From Rhodamnia argentea (Eukaryota > Streptophyta > Magnoliopsida > Myrtales > Myrtaceae): a DNA stretch of 64,000 nt. The position numbers and the translations under genes are program-made. This document shows, piece after piece, positions 35,301 through 47,033 of the stretch; position 1 is the stretch's first letter, and each line of letters opens with the position of its first letter. Under the pieces are notes generated by a model. It was not told the origin of the DNA. It did not search any database and was given only the letters and a program-made list of their open reading frames with translations. The stretch covers positions 17,263,095-17,327,094 of the forward strand of contig NC_063160.1 in assembly GCF_020921035.1 (NCBI RefSeq), in the 5' to 3' direction.

Positions 35301-37685
35301 TGGAGTTTTAGTTAAATGTTTGAGGTGGTTTCGAAGCACTCATCAAAAGAGTACACTCTTGTTCAAACTTAAGGCATTTCTTTATTCAGAGTTTAAATGC
35401 AAGGTTGCCCTTCACAATGTTTGATATGAATCTTTTTTTCCTTTATACAATGCTTGACATAGATTAGTTGATTATAGTGTGCTATGATCATCTCACGTTT
35501 CTTGGACTGCAGTTCATTGCCTCATTTTACCAACACGTGGTGGTCCAGAGAAGGGTATGCTACTTGTCCCTTTTCAGACTTTTGAGTCGCGTTGTTTTCA
35601 TCCTTATGTGTAGGTAATCTCGTGTTCATCGAGTTTACTTTCAGTCATTTATGCTGTTTTTATTGTACTTGTTGTGTTCATAATATGGAATTTACAATTA
35701 GATACTAATGGTACTATACTTTAGCTGCCTCAGGTTGCATATTTTACAATGATAAGATTTCTACTGGTTCAACATAAAAACAATGCTAAGGACAGCTACC
35801 GCCTTATCTTGTTGAATTCCACAATTAATTGAAGAACCCCATACTATTTATAACTGCAATTGAGGCTATGTATGGCCATGTACGGCCATGTTTGAAAAAG
35901 AAGAAGGGAAGGAGGAGTAAAGAAATTTCATGGATTTGGCAGCTACAGACGTGGTAAATCTGGTTGAACAGTTAGCATTGTGCTGTTTTGGTTCCTTTTC
36001 GGCAGATACTGGTGATTAGCTTGTTTTCTGCGGAGATTTCTGAGCTAGTGTTAAAATCTTATGTTGTTGTTTCTAGTAAACTTGCAACTGAAAAGGTACT
36101 TAAGATCACACACATGATTGTTTCTGGTTGCAATTGCTACTTTCCTGATATAATTCCTGCTGTGTACATTATGACGCGTATTATCGCATGGCATTGTTCA
36201 TAGAGCTTTGAAGTGCCATATCAACAGGTGAAGAACCCCCTTGAGGAAAATGAAGTCGTTGGAATCACAAATTATATTGACTTTGGTTTTGAATTACAAA
36301 CAAGGTACTTTAAATGCTTGACTTTGTTATTTTGTTGCAGCAAAATATCTTAATTGATTTACTCCTTACCATAGGGTCGACGAAGCCCAAACATCAAAAA
36401 ACAATTCAGAGTCCACATTTCAAGTTGCTGCGTCATGGCAGGCCAACAAGAACTTCTTGTTGAAGGTAAGGGATCATCAGAAAATCTTGTGCTTATTGGT
36501 ATGTACTGTAGCATTAACTAGTTAATATCTTTTTTTCCAGGGTAAGATCGGTCCTCTAAGTTCATCGATAGCATTAGCATTTAAGTCATGGTGGAAACCT
36601 TCCTTTACTTTCAACATTTCAGGTATCTTTTGGTTACAGAGCTTTATTCATTTGGTTTGAACCAGCTTTGTTCCTTGTACTGGTTGGAACTACAAAGTAC
36701 TCCTATGATATAATGATATTTATGCTACGATCTTTAAGAGTGAGGGAGAGAGGAAAGATTCAAAATCTACATTATTATCATTGGCTTCATAAACATATAC
36801 ATAAGATGGCTCTTATTATAGAGCATGAGAGATGCCCAAAATCTATTAGCTTTAATTAGACCCCACCTACTAACCACTGATTAATGCTATTAAATATACT
36901 TCAACTGGATGGAATACTACTTGTGAATTGTATATTCACCAGATCTTGATTTGGAATAGGTCTAAAGCGATAAGGTCCGTATTAGTGATCAGTGGAAGCA
37001 AAAATTATTCCATTCAAGAATGGCCTTAAAGTCAAGAGTCCTTGAAAATAGGAATTGTGGGAAATAGGATTTTCAACATTGATAATGGAATGTTGGCTTC
37101 CAGAAGATCTTGCATAGATTGTTGAAGATGGATAGCTGCTCGAAACTTGTATTCAATTGGACATGATAGGACCTCTATTTCTGGATTATTACATTATCCG
37201 TTGATCTATTGTTGTGACTGAATCTTCTCATCATCCTGCAGCTACTCGAGATCGTTTGACTGGATCGAACTCCTGTGGGTTTGGCATCCGTATCGAGCAT
37301 CTAAGAGGAGCCAGGTTTGAGTTATTCTCCTGGACATGTTTGTTGCTTTTGTACGAGACTCTGTCTTTCAAAATTTTCACAACTTTGCATGAGGACTTGC
37401 GGGATGCCTGCAGCTTCCCTTGAAGTTCTTCTCATCAAATGGGCATAACATCGTACATTTCGGTATTAATGTTGAAAACCAAACCTGCTCATTCTTTTGA
37501 TTCCTAAACTTTACAGCTACCAGAGAGCTGATCCAAATTACCTGATGCTGACGCCGAACAAGGAGCACCTAGCAGAGGGAATGGCTTGGAAGACGGGGAA
37601 AAGACCAATGCTGCAGTCCAACGTCAACGCTGGAAATTTCGATGGCCTACCAAAGGAATTGAGACCCTTTGAGAAGATTTTATAG
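32356..37685 (+). CDS. OM47: OM47-like mitochondrial outer-membrane beta-barrel protein (candidate)
   Basis: Fourteen plus-strand exons join in frame: 32356-32450, 33153-33297, 33403-33470, 33565-33618, 33724-33807, 33934-34019, 34466-34546, 35076-35206, 35513-35554, 36228-36304, 36375-36465, 36541-36622, 37242-37314, 37517-37685, giving about 425 residues. The N-terminus is a short Pro-rich segment (EPPPPPPVV). The rest alternates polar and hydrophobic residues, with many aromatic-ended strands such as FIASFYQHVVVQRR, NYIDFGFELQ and SIALAFKSWWKPSFTFNIS, as in porin-type barrels. I recognise the family as a conserved single-copy plant protein and assign it to OM47 (At3g27930, from memory), a plant outer-membrane protein linked to carbon starvation and senescence. 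Position next to DEG1 supports this. There is no signal or transit peptide. The biochemical role is unknown. Confidence 0.82.
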
Positions 37686-38342
37686 TCTATCATTTCATTT
37701 CTCTTCCCCGGTCGAGCCACCTCTTTCTTCACTATTCGGGTTAATTATAGCTCAAGGAGGGATACTCTGGATGCTGGAGTGGTAAAACGTTCCAGAGGTT
37801 TCATGACTCGATAAAAACCATCTTTTCATGTGATGCTGTTATATTCGCAAGCATTTGATCAGATATGTATCTCTGTAGCGGGTGAGCGAAAGAAGGGAAA
37901 AATTATAAAAGAGCGTGGATTCTCGTGGCCGAGACGTGATTTTGAGAGGCGGGGAAGGGCCGAATGCACGCTGCGACACCGTTTGGATGCACGCCTGAAC
38001 TCTCTAGGACAGTCTGGACGAGTTCCCACAGTTGCGACGGTGCCCTCGCGACAATCGACGCACCATTGGTACTCGACATTAGTCAACAAAACAGAGGAGG
38101 AGGAAAAAATAATAATCATAATAATAACAATAATAATATATAACAAGAATTTTTTTTATTGGCCAAGGGAAAATGAAGAAATTCTCATTGGTCGATTATT
38201 GATTGTTTGTTTTTAGCTCTTTTTGAATGTATTAGGGGATATTCAGGACGTAGCTCCATCACAAATAAGGAAAAAAGGACTTAACCGGAGAGTCAAATCC
38301 TCTCCCGGCAGGTGTCCCCGAAGAAGTTGAAAACTGGAGAAA
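37686..38342. other. Intergenic, OM47 to DEG1
   Basis: Holds the OM47 3' end and the DEG1 promoter and leader. An AT-rich patch (about 38100-38160, AATAAT repeats) precedes DEG1. No other coding signal is seen. Confidence 0.6.
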
Positions 38343-38783
38343 ATGGCAGCGGCAGCTGCTTCCCATTCTCTGCTCTGCACCTCCTCGCTCTCCAACTCCT
38401 CCTCTTCCCTCTCTCGCTCCCGCGGCCACCTCCCCAAGCCCTCGAAATCCATCCTCGCCTTCCACAAGGCCTCCGTCGTCGTCTCCTTCCTCCGCCCAGC
38501 TCCTCCACGACTGTGGAACTCCTCCGATTCCACTCGGAGCACCCTCCCCCTCGCAGCCAAGAACCGACCTCTCGCTTCGGCTCTCGACTCCGTCCTCCTC
38601 GTCTGCACCTCGATCGCCCTCTCCGTCTCCCTCTTCGTCGCCGACGTCGACCCCGCCTCCGCCTTCGTCGTCACCCCCCAGAGGAAGCTCCAGACCGACG
38701 AGCTCGCCACCGTCCGCCTCTTCCAGGACAACACTCCCTCCGTCGTCTACATCACCAACCTCGCCGTCAAGTGAGGGCCTTTA

Positions 38784-38816
<33 letters not shown>

Positions 38817-41800
38817 CTCTCTCGATTGGGTTTTCTGTCTTTAAGTGTTCCTGCACACTGCTAGTCGCCACCGTTCGTGCTTGCTTATTTTAAAATTTTT
38901 CTTTTGCGTGCTTTCTTTTGATTGGTGCATGGCTTGATGGGATTTTCGTGGTTTAGGCAGGACGCATTCACCTTGGACGTGTTGGAAGTGCCGCAAGGGT
39001 CGGGTTCTGGGTTCGTGTGGGACAAGGAGGGTCACGTTGTGACCAACTATCACGTGATTCGCGGCGCTTCTGATCTCAAGTTAGTCACCTCCTTCTCTGC
39101 TTGTGCTTCCCCTGATCTTTGAATGCTGCCGCTAGTTTCAGCAGCTCCTACATGCCTAACTATTAGTTGGGCAATGTGAATAAAAGAGTATTGTTAGCAC
39201 CTCGTCTATGTTAAGTTAACTGGATATAAGGTGCTTACTAGATACAATGAACTAATCAATTGTACCAGTTGACATAGTCATGGAGCTGCTTGTTGATGTC
39301 GTTCTGTTTATTTGACGATTCATCTCTATTGGAACCTGCTTTCATGCTCAATCGTAGTTATTTGTAATTTTTTAGGCCCAGATTCCTAGGTCTGTTTCCT
39401 GGTGAGATGCTCTGATTTTGATCGAAAGTTGTTTATGGATACCTTACAGTTTCATTGCTATGCCATGAATCCCTTCGCCTATTGAATAGAACCCCCTTGT
39501 CATACTTCATCTGGAATACATCTGTCAACTGGAACTCTGGCGGCCATCTTATTGGATCCATTTCCTGATGCTAATGGATCAATCTGATTTCTTCCGTTAT
39601 CTTCTCCGGTGTAATTTGGCTATAGTTGCTCACAGGGTCACACTTGCGGATCAGTCAACATACGATGCAAACGTTGTTGGATTTGACCAGGACAAGGATG
39701 TTGCGGTGTTGCGCGTCAATGCACCAAAGGACAAACTTAGACCAATCCCAATTGGTATCTCTGCAGACTTGCTTGTCGGTCAGAAAGTGTTTGCAATTGG
39801 CAACCCTGTAAGCACAGACATTCACTTTTCCATTCGAACACTATTTTATTGTCCCTGTTCATGATTTTTGCTCTAGGTGTGAATAATGATTTTTGTCTTC
39901 CTTTCCTGGTGAAAAATGTGCATTTCAAGAACATTTATCTCGTATAAATACTTTACAACCCATGTATGTGCGATACTTTTCTGAATAATGTGCATTTTTT
40001 CTTTTAACTAGCATTACGGCAAATTTCAGATGCTTATATTGGAGACTTCACCTTCGTACTACCTCAATCTGATAATCCGTAAATCTTTCATGTGAAAAAT
40101 ATAGTTTGGTCACTTTTGAATGTCTTCATGGTATGCATCTAGTTTTTTTCTTGCTTTTGTCATTTTGGTGGCTGAGTGAGTCATGTAGTTTACTCATTGC
40201 TTGGCATGAATGTGGTGGGCAGGTGTGGCAAACTTTAGGTCTTGGCTCCGGTATTTAAGAGGATTACATGGAATTCAATTTGGTTCAGATATGATCTGTG
40301 TTTGTGGATATAATCAATTGATATGATGTTTGTTTTCTTGCAGTTTGGACTCGACCATACTCTCACCACTGGTGTTATAAGGTATGATATTGTGAGAAGG
40401 GGCTTCTTAATGTTAAAGACGAGCATATTCAGTTTGTTCATGCTGCCCGTCATTTTCTTTTGCACTTTTTGGAGATATCTTGCATATACATATATAAAGC
40501 TTTCGGAGTTAGGAAACCCTGCGTGCTTAATCTGATTTAGTGATACTGAGATGAAGGAGAGTGTTAACCGGTTTTGAGAACATATTATTCGAGGGGTAAT
40601 TAGACTAAAAGATTAATTGATCCCTGGGGAAGATAATAATCAAGGAGCTTTTAATCATTGGCTCTCCCTATAGCCTGACTGGATCATTGGCTGTTTTGAT
40701 GTTATATTTTTGCCAATTACAGTTAAGTCTAGCTTCCAGTAGTGGTATAAAGTTCTTTTAAGCTGAAAAGGAAATCTTCTCCTAAATTGGAGGAGTTGTT
40801 TGTCGAATCAGCTGTTCCCAGTTTATCTGTATGTGGACTAAGCCTGGAACTAAAGAAGAAATCAGGCAGAGAACATGAAAGAGAAATACATGCTTCGGTT
40901 TCTTCTTCTTCTTCTTCTTCTTCTTCTTTTTTGGTTTTTGGCAAAGCATGCGTCTGATTGACTTACAAGTTACAAGCAGAGAATTTTCTAAATTTAAAGT
41001 GAATATTCCTTTCATTTTATCCCCTTCCTCTTGCAGTGGCCTTCGCAGAGAAATCAGTTCTGCTGCCACCGGGCGCCCAATACAGGATGTCATACAGACA
41101 GATGCTGCAATCAATCCTGGTAATAGTGGGGGGCCACTACTAGACAGTTCGGGAAATCTGATTGGAATTAACACAGCAATATACTCTCCATCTGGTGCTT
41201 CATCAGGTGTTGGATTTTCAATTCCTGTTGACACTGTGAGTATCATTTGGATTTTCCTTGTATATGTTAAGAGTCTTTGGCAGTGTCATTGAAGTCACCA
41301 CTGGCATAATTCAATTCTCATCTGATTTGTGAGTAAGTCTTCAATACAAATTTATTGATCCAGGTAGGTGGAATTGTTGATCAGCTTGTGAAGTTTGGCA
41401 AAGTCACAAGACCAATTCTGGGTATTAAGTTTGCACCCGATCAATCTGTGGAGCAGTTAGGAGTAAGTGGGGTGCTTGTGCTAGATGCCCCTGCCAATGG
41501 ACCAGCTGGCAAAGCGGTATGCTTGATCTTCTTCTGGCATCATATTTCATACTAGGTCTCTTCACAAGTTTAGTTCCATTGGGACCATAGGCTCTTCTTC
41601 GATGCATATAATGCTTAATTGGTTTTAATCTGGCAGGGTCTACTACCAACCAAACGTGATTCCTATGGTAGGCTTATTTTGGGTGACATCATAACATCCG
41701 TCAATGGAAAAAAAGTCATTAATGGCAGTGATTTGTACAGAATTCTTGATCAGTGTAAAGTGGGTGATACGGTATGTGCTCTATGAACTGCTCGATTTTG

Positions 41801-42018
41801 TTAGTGGCACTGCATGCTAAATGAATGATAGCTATCATGCATGATGAGTCAGAAATCAGAGCTGTGGCTGCATGAATTAAAACTGCGTCAAACTTTTAGC
41901 AGGCTGTTATATTTATCGAACCTTGGATGTTCTTATGCAGGTGACCGTGGAAGTTTTGCGTGGTGATCACAAAGAGAAGATCCCTGTTGTCCTTGAACCA
42001 AAGCCAGACGAGTCATGA
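38343..42018 (+). CDS. DEG1: Protease Do-like 1, chloroplast thylakoid lumen
   Basis: Eight exons: 38343-38770, 38957-39079, 39636-39807, 40344-40381, 41037-41235, 41364-41516, 41637-41771, 41941-42018. All junctions keep frame and give about 441 residues, against 439 in Arabidopsis DEG1. The first 100 or so residues form a bipartite lumen-targeting signal: a Ser-rich transit part, then the hydrophobic [18 protein letters not shown] segment and an ASA cleavage motif. The HtrA protease core shows the triad in NYHVIRG (His), DVAVLRV (Asp) and GNSGGP (Ser). A single PDZ domain follows (GVLVLDAP to the C-terminus). DEG1 is an ATP-independent, acid-activated serine protease that degrades and helps assemble photosystem II subunits, notably during D1 repair. 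A CT microsatellite sits in intron 1 (about 38782-38822). Intact. Confidence 0.96.
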
Positions 42019-44581
42019 TAAGCCAAATGGTTAGAGATTGCAGTTTTGTGCTCTACATTTAAGGAGGAAACACCATTATTTTTGTGCACCTGCCCTTTTC
42101 TATGGTTAAGTCTTGTTGTACATATTCCTTTTTAGTGCTGAATGCCGCCTAAAATTTGTAAAATCTAACGTAACACCAAAATGCGACTCTGACATTTTAT
42201 ACAGCTGATGCTAAGTTTCTTCCTCATATTTCACAATACCTGTGTCAGATTAGGAAGCTTAGCCCACTTGACAATCGCCATTGCCAGTGTAATGGGAAAT
42301 GCTAAACTGGAAAGAATGCGAAAGTTGACAACAGACCAAGTAAGCCTGGTCAGAGACTGATGTGCGAAGGGACAAGCCTTTATTCTGATTTCAGATCTTG
42401 TTTTCGCAAGTGGGTGATTTCCGTTCCTCCATTGGTGATGCCTAATGGACAGCATGGGCACAGTCACACCGAATTGTCATAAGAAGTTATGGATAGATCA
42501 GTAGGAAGCTTTTATGCTTGAAACTTAAGATCAGTGCTCGTTATTTACGGTTCAATGAACTATCGCTTTTTTTTTTTTTCCATCCACATCTTTAGTGCGG
42601 CAAATGAAAAATTGATCACCACCTGAAAAGTTGATATCGAGAAGTTGAAGGATAGGCAATGCCTGCAAATTGCAATGCACGATCGAAAGCAGAAACTGTG
42701 TCATCTGTTGGGGGCTCCACCTGGGCGTTGGCAAATCAGGAAGGTGAAGTGGGAATCACATGTGAGGCTAAGTACATCACAGTAAAACCTGGATCGCTGA
42801 AGCGATGGTTATATTGCCAGTACACTTTTGCTCGAAAAAGGCATTCACCCGAATCTCCATCCCTGGTTTTTCAATCACCTACTGTCATTTTCCCACATAT
42901 TCGGGTACGCATCTTTTGATTCCTTGAAGTCGATGTTTAAAGGAAAGATTGCAGATACATCTTCGGATTTAACGCAGCATCTCAATGCTGGAGTTAAGCA
43001 ATTTCACAGGGCTTCTGTAATTTTACGTCGAACGAAACTAATGAATCCTATCAGGCCGATAATCTCACCAGAGTCTTCTTATTGTAGTCTGATGACCATC
43101 CTCGTTGTCGAGTCTACTATTGTTTTCTCTGATTACTCGGGATTTCAAGAACTCAAGCATCACATTATAGAAGAGCATATTAGTAATTCCCGACCGCTAA
43201 TCGTGACTTATCACCTTGGTCAGGTCAAGAGGCCAGCATTTTCTTTTTCCCTCTTAAGTCATTGTGGTTTTTTACCAAATGGAAAGAACCTCCAAGAAAG
43301 ATGATATGGAACCTTATCGAGCCCCACGTGAAGGACCAAGAACAGATTGATAACTGTATGTGACGCATCGTTCGACAACGATAACAAGCAAAGCAAATCC
43401 TTGCTTAAGAGAGAAATCTCGAAAAATCTGATAATCAATAATAATAATGTTCCCCAAAAACGTCATAAACACACTTTTATAGGGTGTTAACCCTAATCCT
43501 AACCCTACTAGGATTCGAATAATAAAAAACGAAAAATTACAAAAGTGCCATTAAAATAAAATTAAATCCGAAAAATACTAAAAAAATAGAAATCTCCATC
43601 TAGACGATCCCGAATTGCCAAAATCCATCGTTAGTCACGGCCAAAGGTGTGAGTATTAATCAGAACGCCATTTCGCTTCAAACGGCCGAATTTGAGCTTG
43701 ATCTGACGTCGTCGATTTGGTCCGCCGATTCTAGTTGCAATACCGTTTCGCCTACCGATTGAATTTTTGCCAGTCCAATCGATCCAGAAACGCACTACAA
43801 ATATCATCTGCATCAGTATGTGGCACCGAGTGGACCACAATAAATAGTCTTACCAGACAATGATGATGATGATGAAAACAGATAAATGGTCCTCCTCCCT
43901 CTGCTGGTCTGACCCTCCAGGGACCATGTGTGTCTCTTGTCCTTGGATTTTCTGACCACTCCAACCTACTTCGACCGTCCAGGATCATTGCAGGTATGAA
44001 TGAATGGCTGTTTAACTTTTTACTCTCAGCAACAGTGACACTGTTCTCTCAAAAATCTGTCCCCTAGACTCTCGGGATACTGCTGAAGCTTCCTTCAGAA
44101 ACTTCAAATATTTTCCCCATGTCTTGTGTGTCCCTTGGAACTTTTGCCATCTTGCTCCAAGTCATGTAATAGTTGGAGAACTCCAGCTCTGCACAGTGAA
44201 ATGAATCCCTGGTTGGAAGCCTGCAAAAAGGCCATCTAAAAGGAAAGATGAGGCACATTATCGATTAACACGCGATTCAGCAAAAATTTATGTAATAAGA
44301 AAGGCTTTAATGACACACATTTCGGCTCGGAGATGTGCCAAAGCCGCATAGATGTATAACACAGACAACATCCATTCTGTTATTTAATTTTCCACTCTCT
44401 CAGCTCTAAGAAGTCAAAAATACATTCAAAGCAGAGGGACAAACGAGAAAACAAGTTGAAATTGCATACAAGTTTTTTCATTATCATCATGCTAGCCATG
44501 TCTTCTTTCCTCTGTTTTTTCACTGTTATTTTTTTTTTACTTTTACAGCAACAGACGACACAGAGATACCCTCTTTGAGCT
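42019..44581. other. Intergenic, DEG1 to MYB
   Basis: No recognisable gene. The longest frames (42828-43304 plus, 43752-43988 minus) have no family motifs. Part of this region (about 43470-43620) resembles 2410-2540, with the shared phrase TGTTAACCCTAAT, so it is probably repeat debris. Confidence 0.5.
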
Positions 44582-44588
44582 TATAAAA
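44582..44588 (+). promoter_or_regulatory. TATA box of the MYB gene
   Basis: TATAAAA lies 94 bp upstream of the MYB start codon, a usual plant spacing. Assigned by consensus and position. Confidence 0.6.
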
Positions 44589-44681
44589 GGGTGAGGCATA
44601 CTAAAGCATAGTTGCTAGTGCGATCGACCCTTTTTCTTCCTGGTTCTTAAACCATAAAAGAAAAAAAGGGAGAAGGAAGAG

Positions 44682-45905
44682 ATGACGAAGATAGAGGGAG
44701 GGTTAGGGGGGAGTCAACTCAAGAAAGGCTTGTGGACTGTGGAAGAGGACAAGATCCTCAGGGACTATGTAACGGAATTCGGGAAAGGAAAGTGGAATTC
44801 CATAGCTAAGAGGACAGGTTTTAGAGATAAAGTCTTCCGCTTTCTTTGAAATGTTTTCACTTGTTTTGCTCTCTCTTTTCAAAGATGAACTCATGGGCAA
44901 ACCACAATGGCTTTGTGATGTATATAGGCTTGAGAAGATGCGGCAAGAGTTGCAGGTTGAGGTGGTTGAATTACCTGAGCCCGAACGTCAAGCGAGATCG
45001 CTTTACTAAGGAAGAAGAAGACCTCATCATTAGACTCCATAATTTGTTGGGCAACAGGTTAACTTGTTTACTTCTCCTTTTAAGCATTCCTATTAAGTCA
45101 ATGACTCAGCTTTGAGAACCTCAGGCAAACTTGAATCGTGAAAAATGCTATTCAGATTCAAGATTCTCGTCATGATTGTTCTTTGCTTCACTAGAGATCT
45201 GTAACTCAGCAAAACTCTTGGTTGGCCTCATTGTTGTCTGGTCCCTCTGATATGGTGCAACTCATAAAGCGGAACCTTTGATGGAGACAAGGAACATTTC
45301 TCTCATAGGATTAGGAAATTCCAACATGGAAAATAGGGAGGTAAAATTGTACAGTACAAGCAAACGTTAATACCATTGTCTTCTACTCTTTTCTCTAGTC
45401 AGACTTTCCATCCTTAGCACAGTTTGAGTTGTGCACAATTTTGTTACTTATTGGTGTCAAAATCAATGTAAATGTGTAGCAGCAAACTGGGATCTCAACT
45501 CTAACTTGAGGAAACCATTTTTCCACCGCTAGGTGGTCTTTGATTGCGAAACGGGTGCCCGGTCGAACGGATAATCAAGTGAAGAACTACTGGAACACTT
45601 GTTTGAGCAAAAAGCTGGGGATCAAAGAGCAAATTTGTCAAGTCGGGAGGACAAAAGCAAGGATCTTGCATATTTCTGAGAGTTCAACACATCAGAATTC
45701 TATTTCGTCTTGTGCTGGCTACAGCGGGTCTTCGGAAATGAATGTGGACAACAAGAGTCTGGAATCCCAGGAGACATTGGACCTGCCAGAGTTGACAAGC
45801 AAAGAAGAGTATTCGGCCACCTCTTTCTGGGATTTTGAATCGGATTTAGAGATGAATCTTAGCATGATGGAGTTTCTGGATGGACATTCTCTTCCTTCCT
45901 ATTAA
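44682..45905 (+). CDS. R2R3-MYB transcription factor, GL1/WER clade
   Basis: Three exons, 44682-44817, 44928-45057 and 45533-45905, with the standard R2R3-MYB intron positions, give about 212 residues. R2 starts at [17 protein letters not shown], and R3 runs from [20 protein letters not shown] through [23 protein letters not shown]3 carries the full bHLH-binding signature ([D/E]Lx2[R/K]x3Lx6Lx3R), so it should join MYB-bHLH-WD40 complexes. The acidic C-terminus ([20 protein letters not shown]) resembles the subgroup 15 activation tail of GL1, MYB23 and WER, which control trichome and root-hair cell fate in Arabidopsis. The position next to DEG1 matches GL1, and the nearby aspartate oxidase and carbonic anhydrase match WER, so it may be pro-orthologous to both. 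The intron 1 donor (G|GTTTTA) is weak but at the conserved place. Confidence 0.93.
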
Positions 45906-47033
45906 CATCATCCAGGGGTATTTTCTCACTAGTCTATCTGTTGAATTAGGGCCATAGAGCTGGAGCAATAACCATAATAGATGCTTCTTCTCCTGGCAAA
46001 CTGTTGAAGCTTGCATCAGAAGACTGAAATCATCATGTTTAAGTGCAAATTATTTCTAATCGGGTGATGGTCTTCACGCCAGTTTTATTAAATGAGCAAC
46101 TACAGGAACCCTGTATCAGTCATCAGGAAGGAAGGTATACTTTCGCGTGGTCTCAAGTAAAAATAAAGGTAGTCTAGAATGCCAATCAGACCAGAAGATG
46201 CATCCCAGAAATGTTACTCAAACATAACCAAAGCACCTCCTGTAGATGACAAAGTAAGATAGAGACACCAATCCCTCTGATGCAGCAAAACTGGCTTAAT
46301 TGAAGAGGGAGACCCTTGGATTTTTCATGTGCTAAAACTAGACATGGGAACCGACTAACGGTTCATCGAGGCATCTGTTTGTGCCTGCACATAAAGCACT
46401 CTCTAGTTCTGCATTCTTGCACATAGAAGTTCTGAATCTATTTTGCCACAAGTTCAAGGAATAACTTATGAAGACCGACTTTAACATCCAGTCCCCATTT
46501 GGGCATTTAAACCATGGAGAGGAATCATTTAGTTGATCAAATATTCCGATTGCCAATTCATTTGCTATGTGAACTTTCGGATGAGGGACTCTAAACGCAC
46601 CAGGAGTAAATAAAAGAAACAGCTAATGCATTTTGGCGTCAACAATGATTCAGATTCTGAACCACCAACTCTTGCAAAGGAGGTTTATCTACATAGCCCA
46701 GGTCATGTCATTTCATGAAAAAAACACAAACAGAGCCTCCTCTCTTCAGGGGAACAAGTGACTTCTAAGCGTGTCTCCTAGTACTCCCTAAAGCTTCCAA
46801 TGCAGTATCGTGGCGACATCTTTCATCTGACAAACAAAAGAAAGAAAAGGCAGAATCGCCATATGAATCAAACTAAGTAGCCGAGTTCATCAAATCATCA
46901 AATTCTCAAAAGAAAAAGAAACTTCAACGCCCATATTTATTGGAAAGAAGATTGTACAGGGTACATTTTCGGGGGGAAAATCAGCTTAGGGAATAAAGAC
47001 GGGGTCGCTACTGAATGTGGTCGATGATGATGT
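45906..47033. other. Intergenic, MYB to carbonic anhydrase (tail to tail)
   Basis: Contains the 3' ends of two convergent genes. No extra coding, RNA or repeat signal was found. Confidence 0.6.

Noticed and set aside
38312-38893. 193-residue Pro/Arg/Leu-rich frame overlapping DEG1 exon 1
   Set aside because: Alternative frame of the Ser-rich DEG1 transit peptide that runs into the CT microsatellite; composition explains it.
42828-43304. 158-residue frame between DEG1 and MYB
   Set aside because: No family motif and no convincing promoter; expected by chance in 2.5 kb of non-coding DNA.
43490-43510. Telomere-like CCCTAATCCTAACCCTA phrase
   Set aside because: Only two or three irregular units, far from any telomere context; part of a dispersed repeat.
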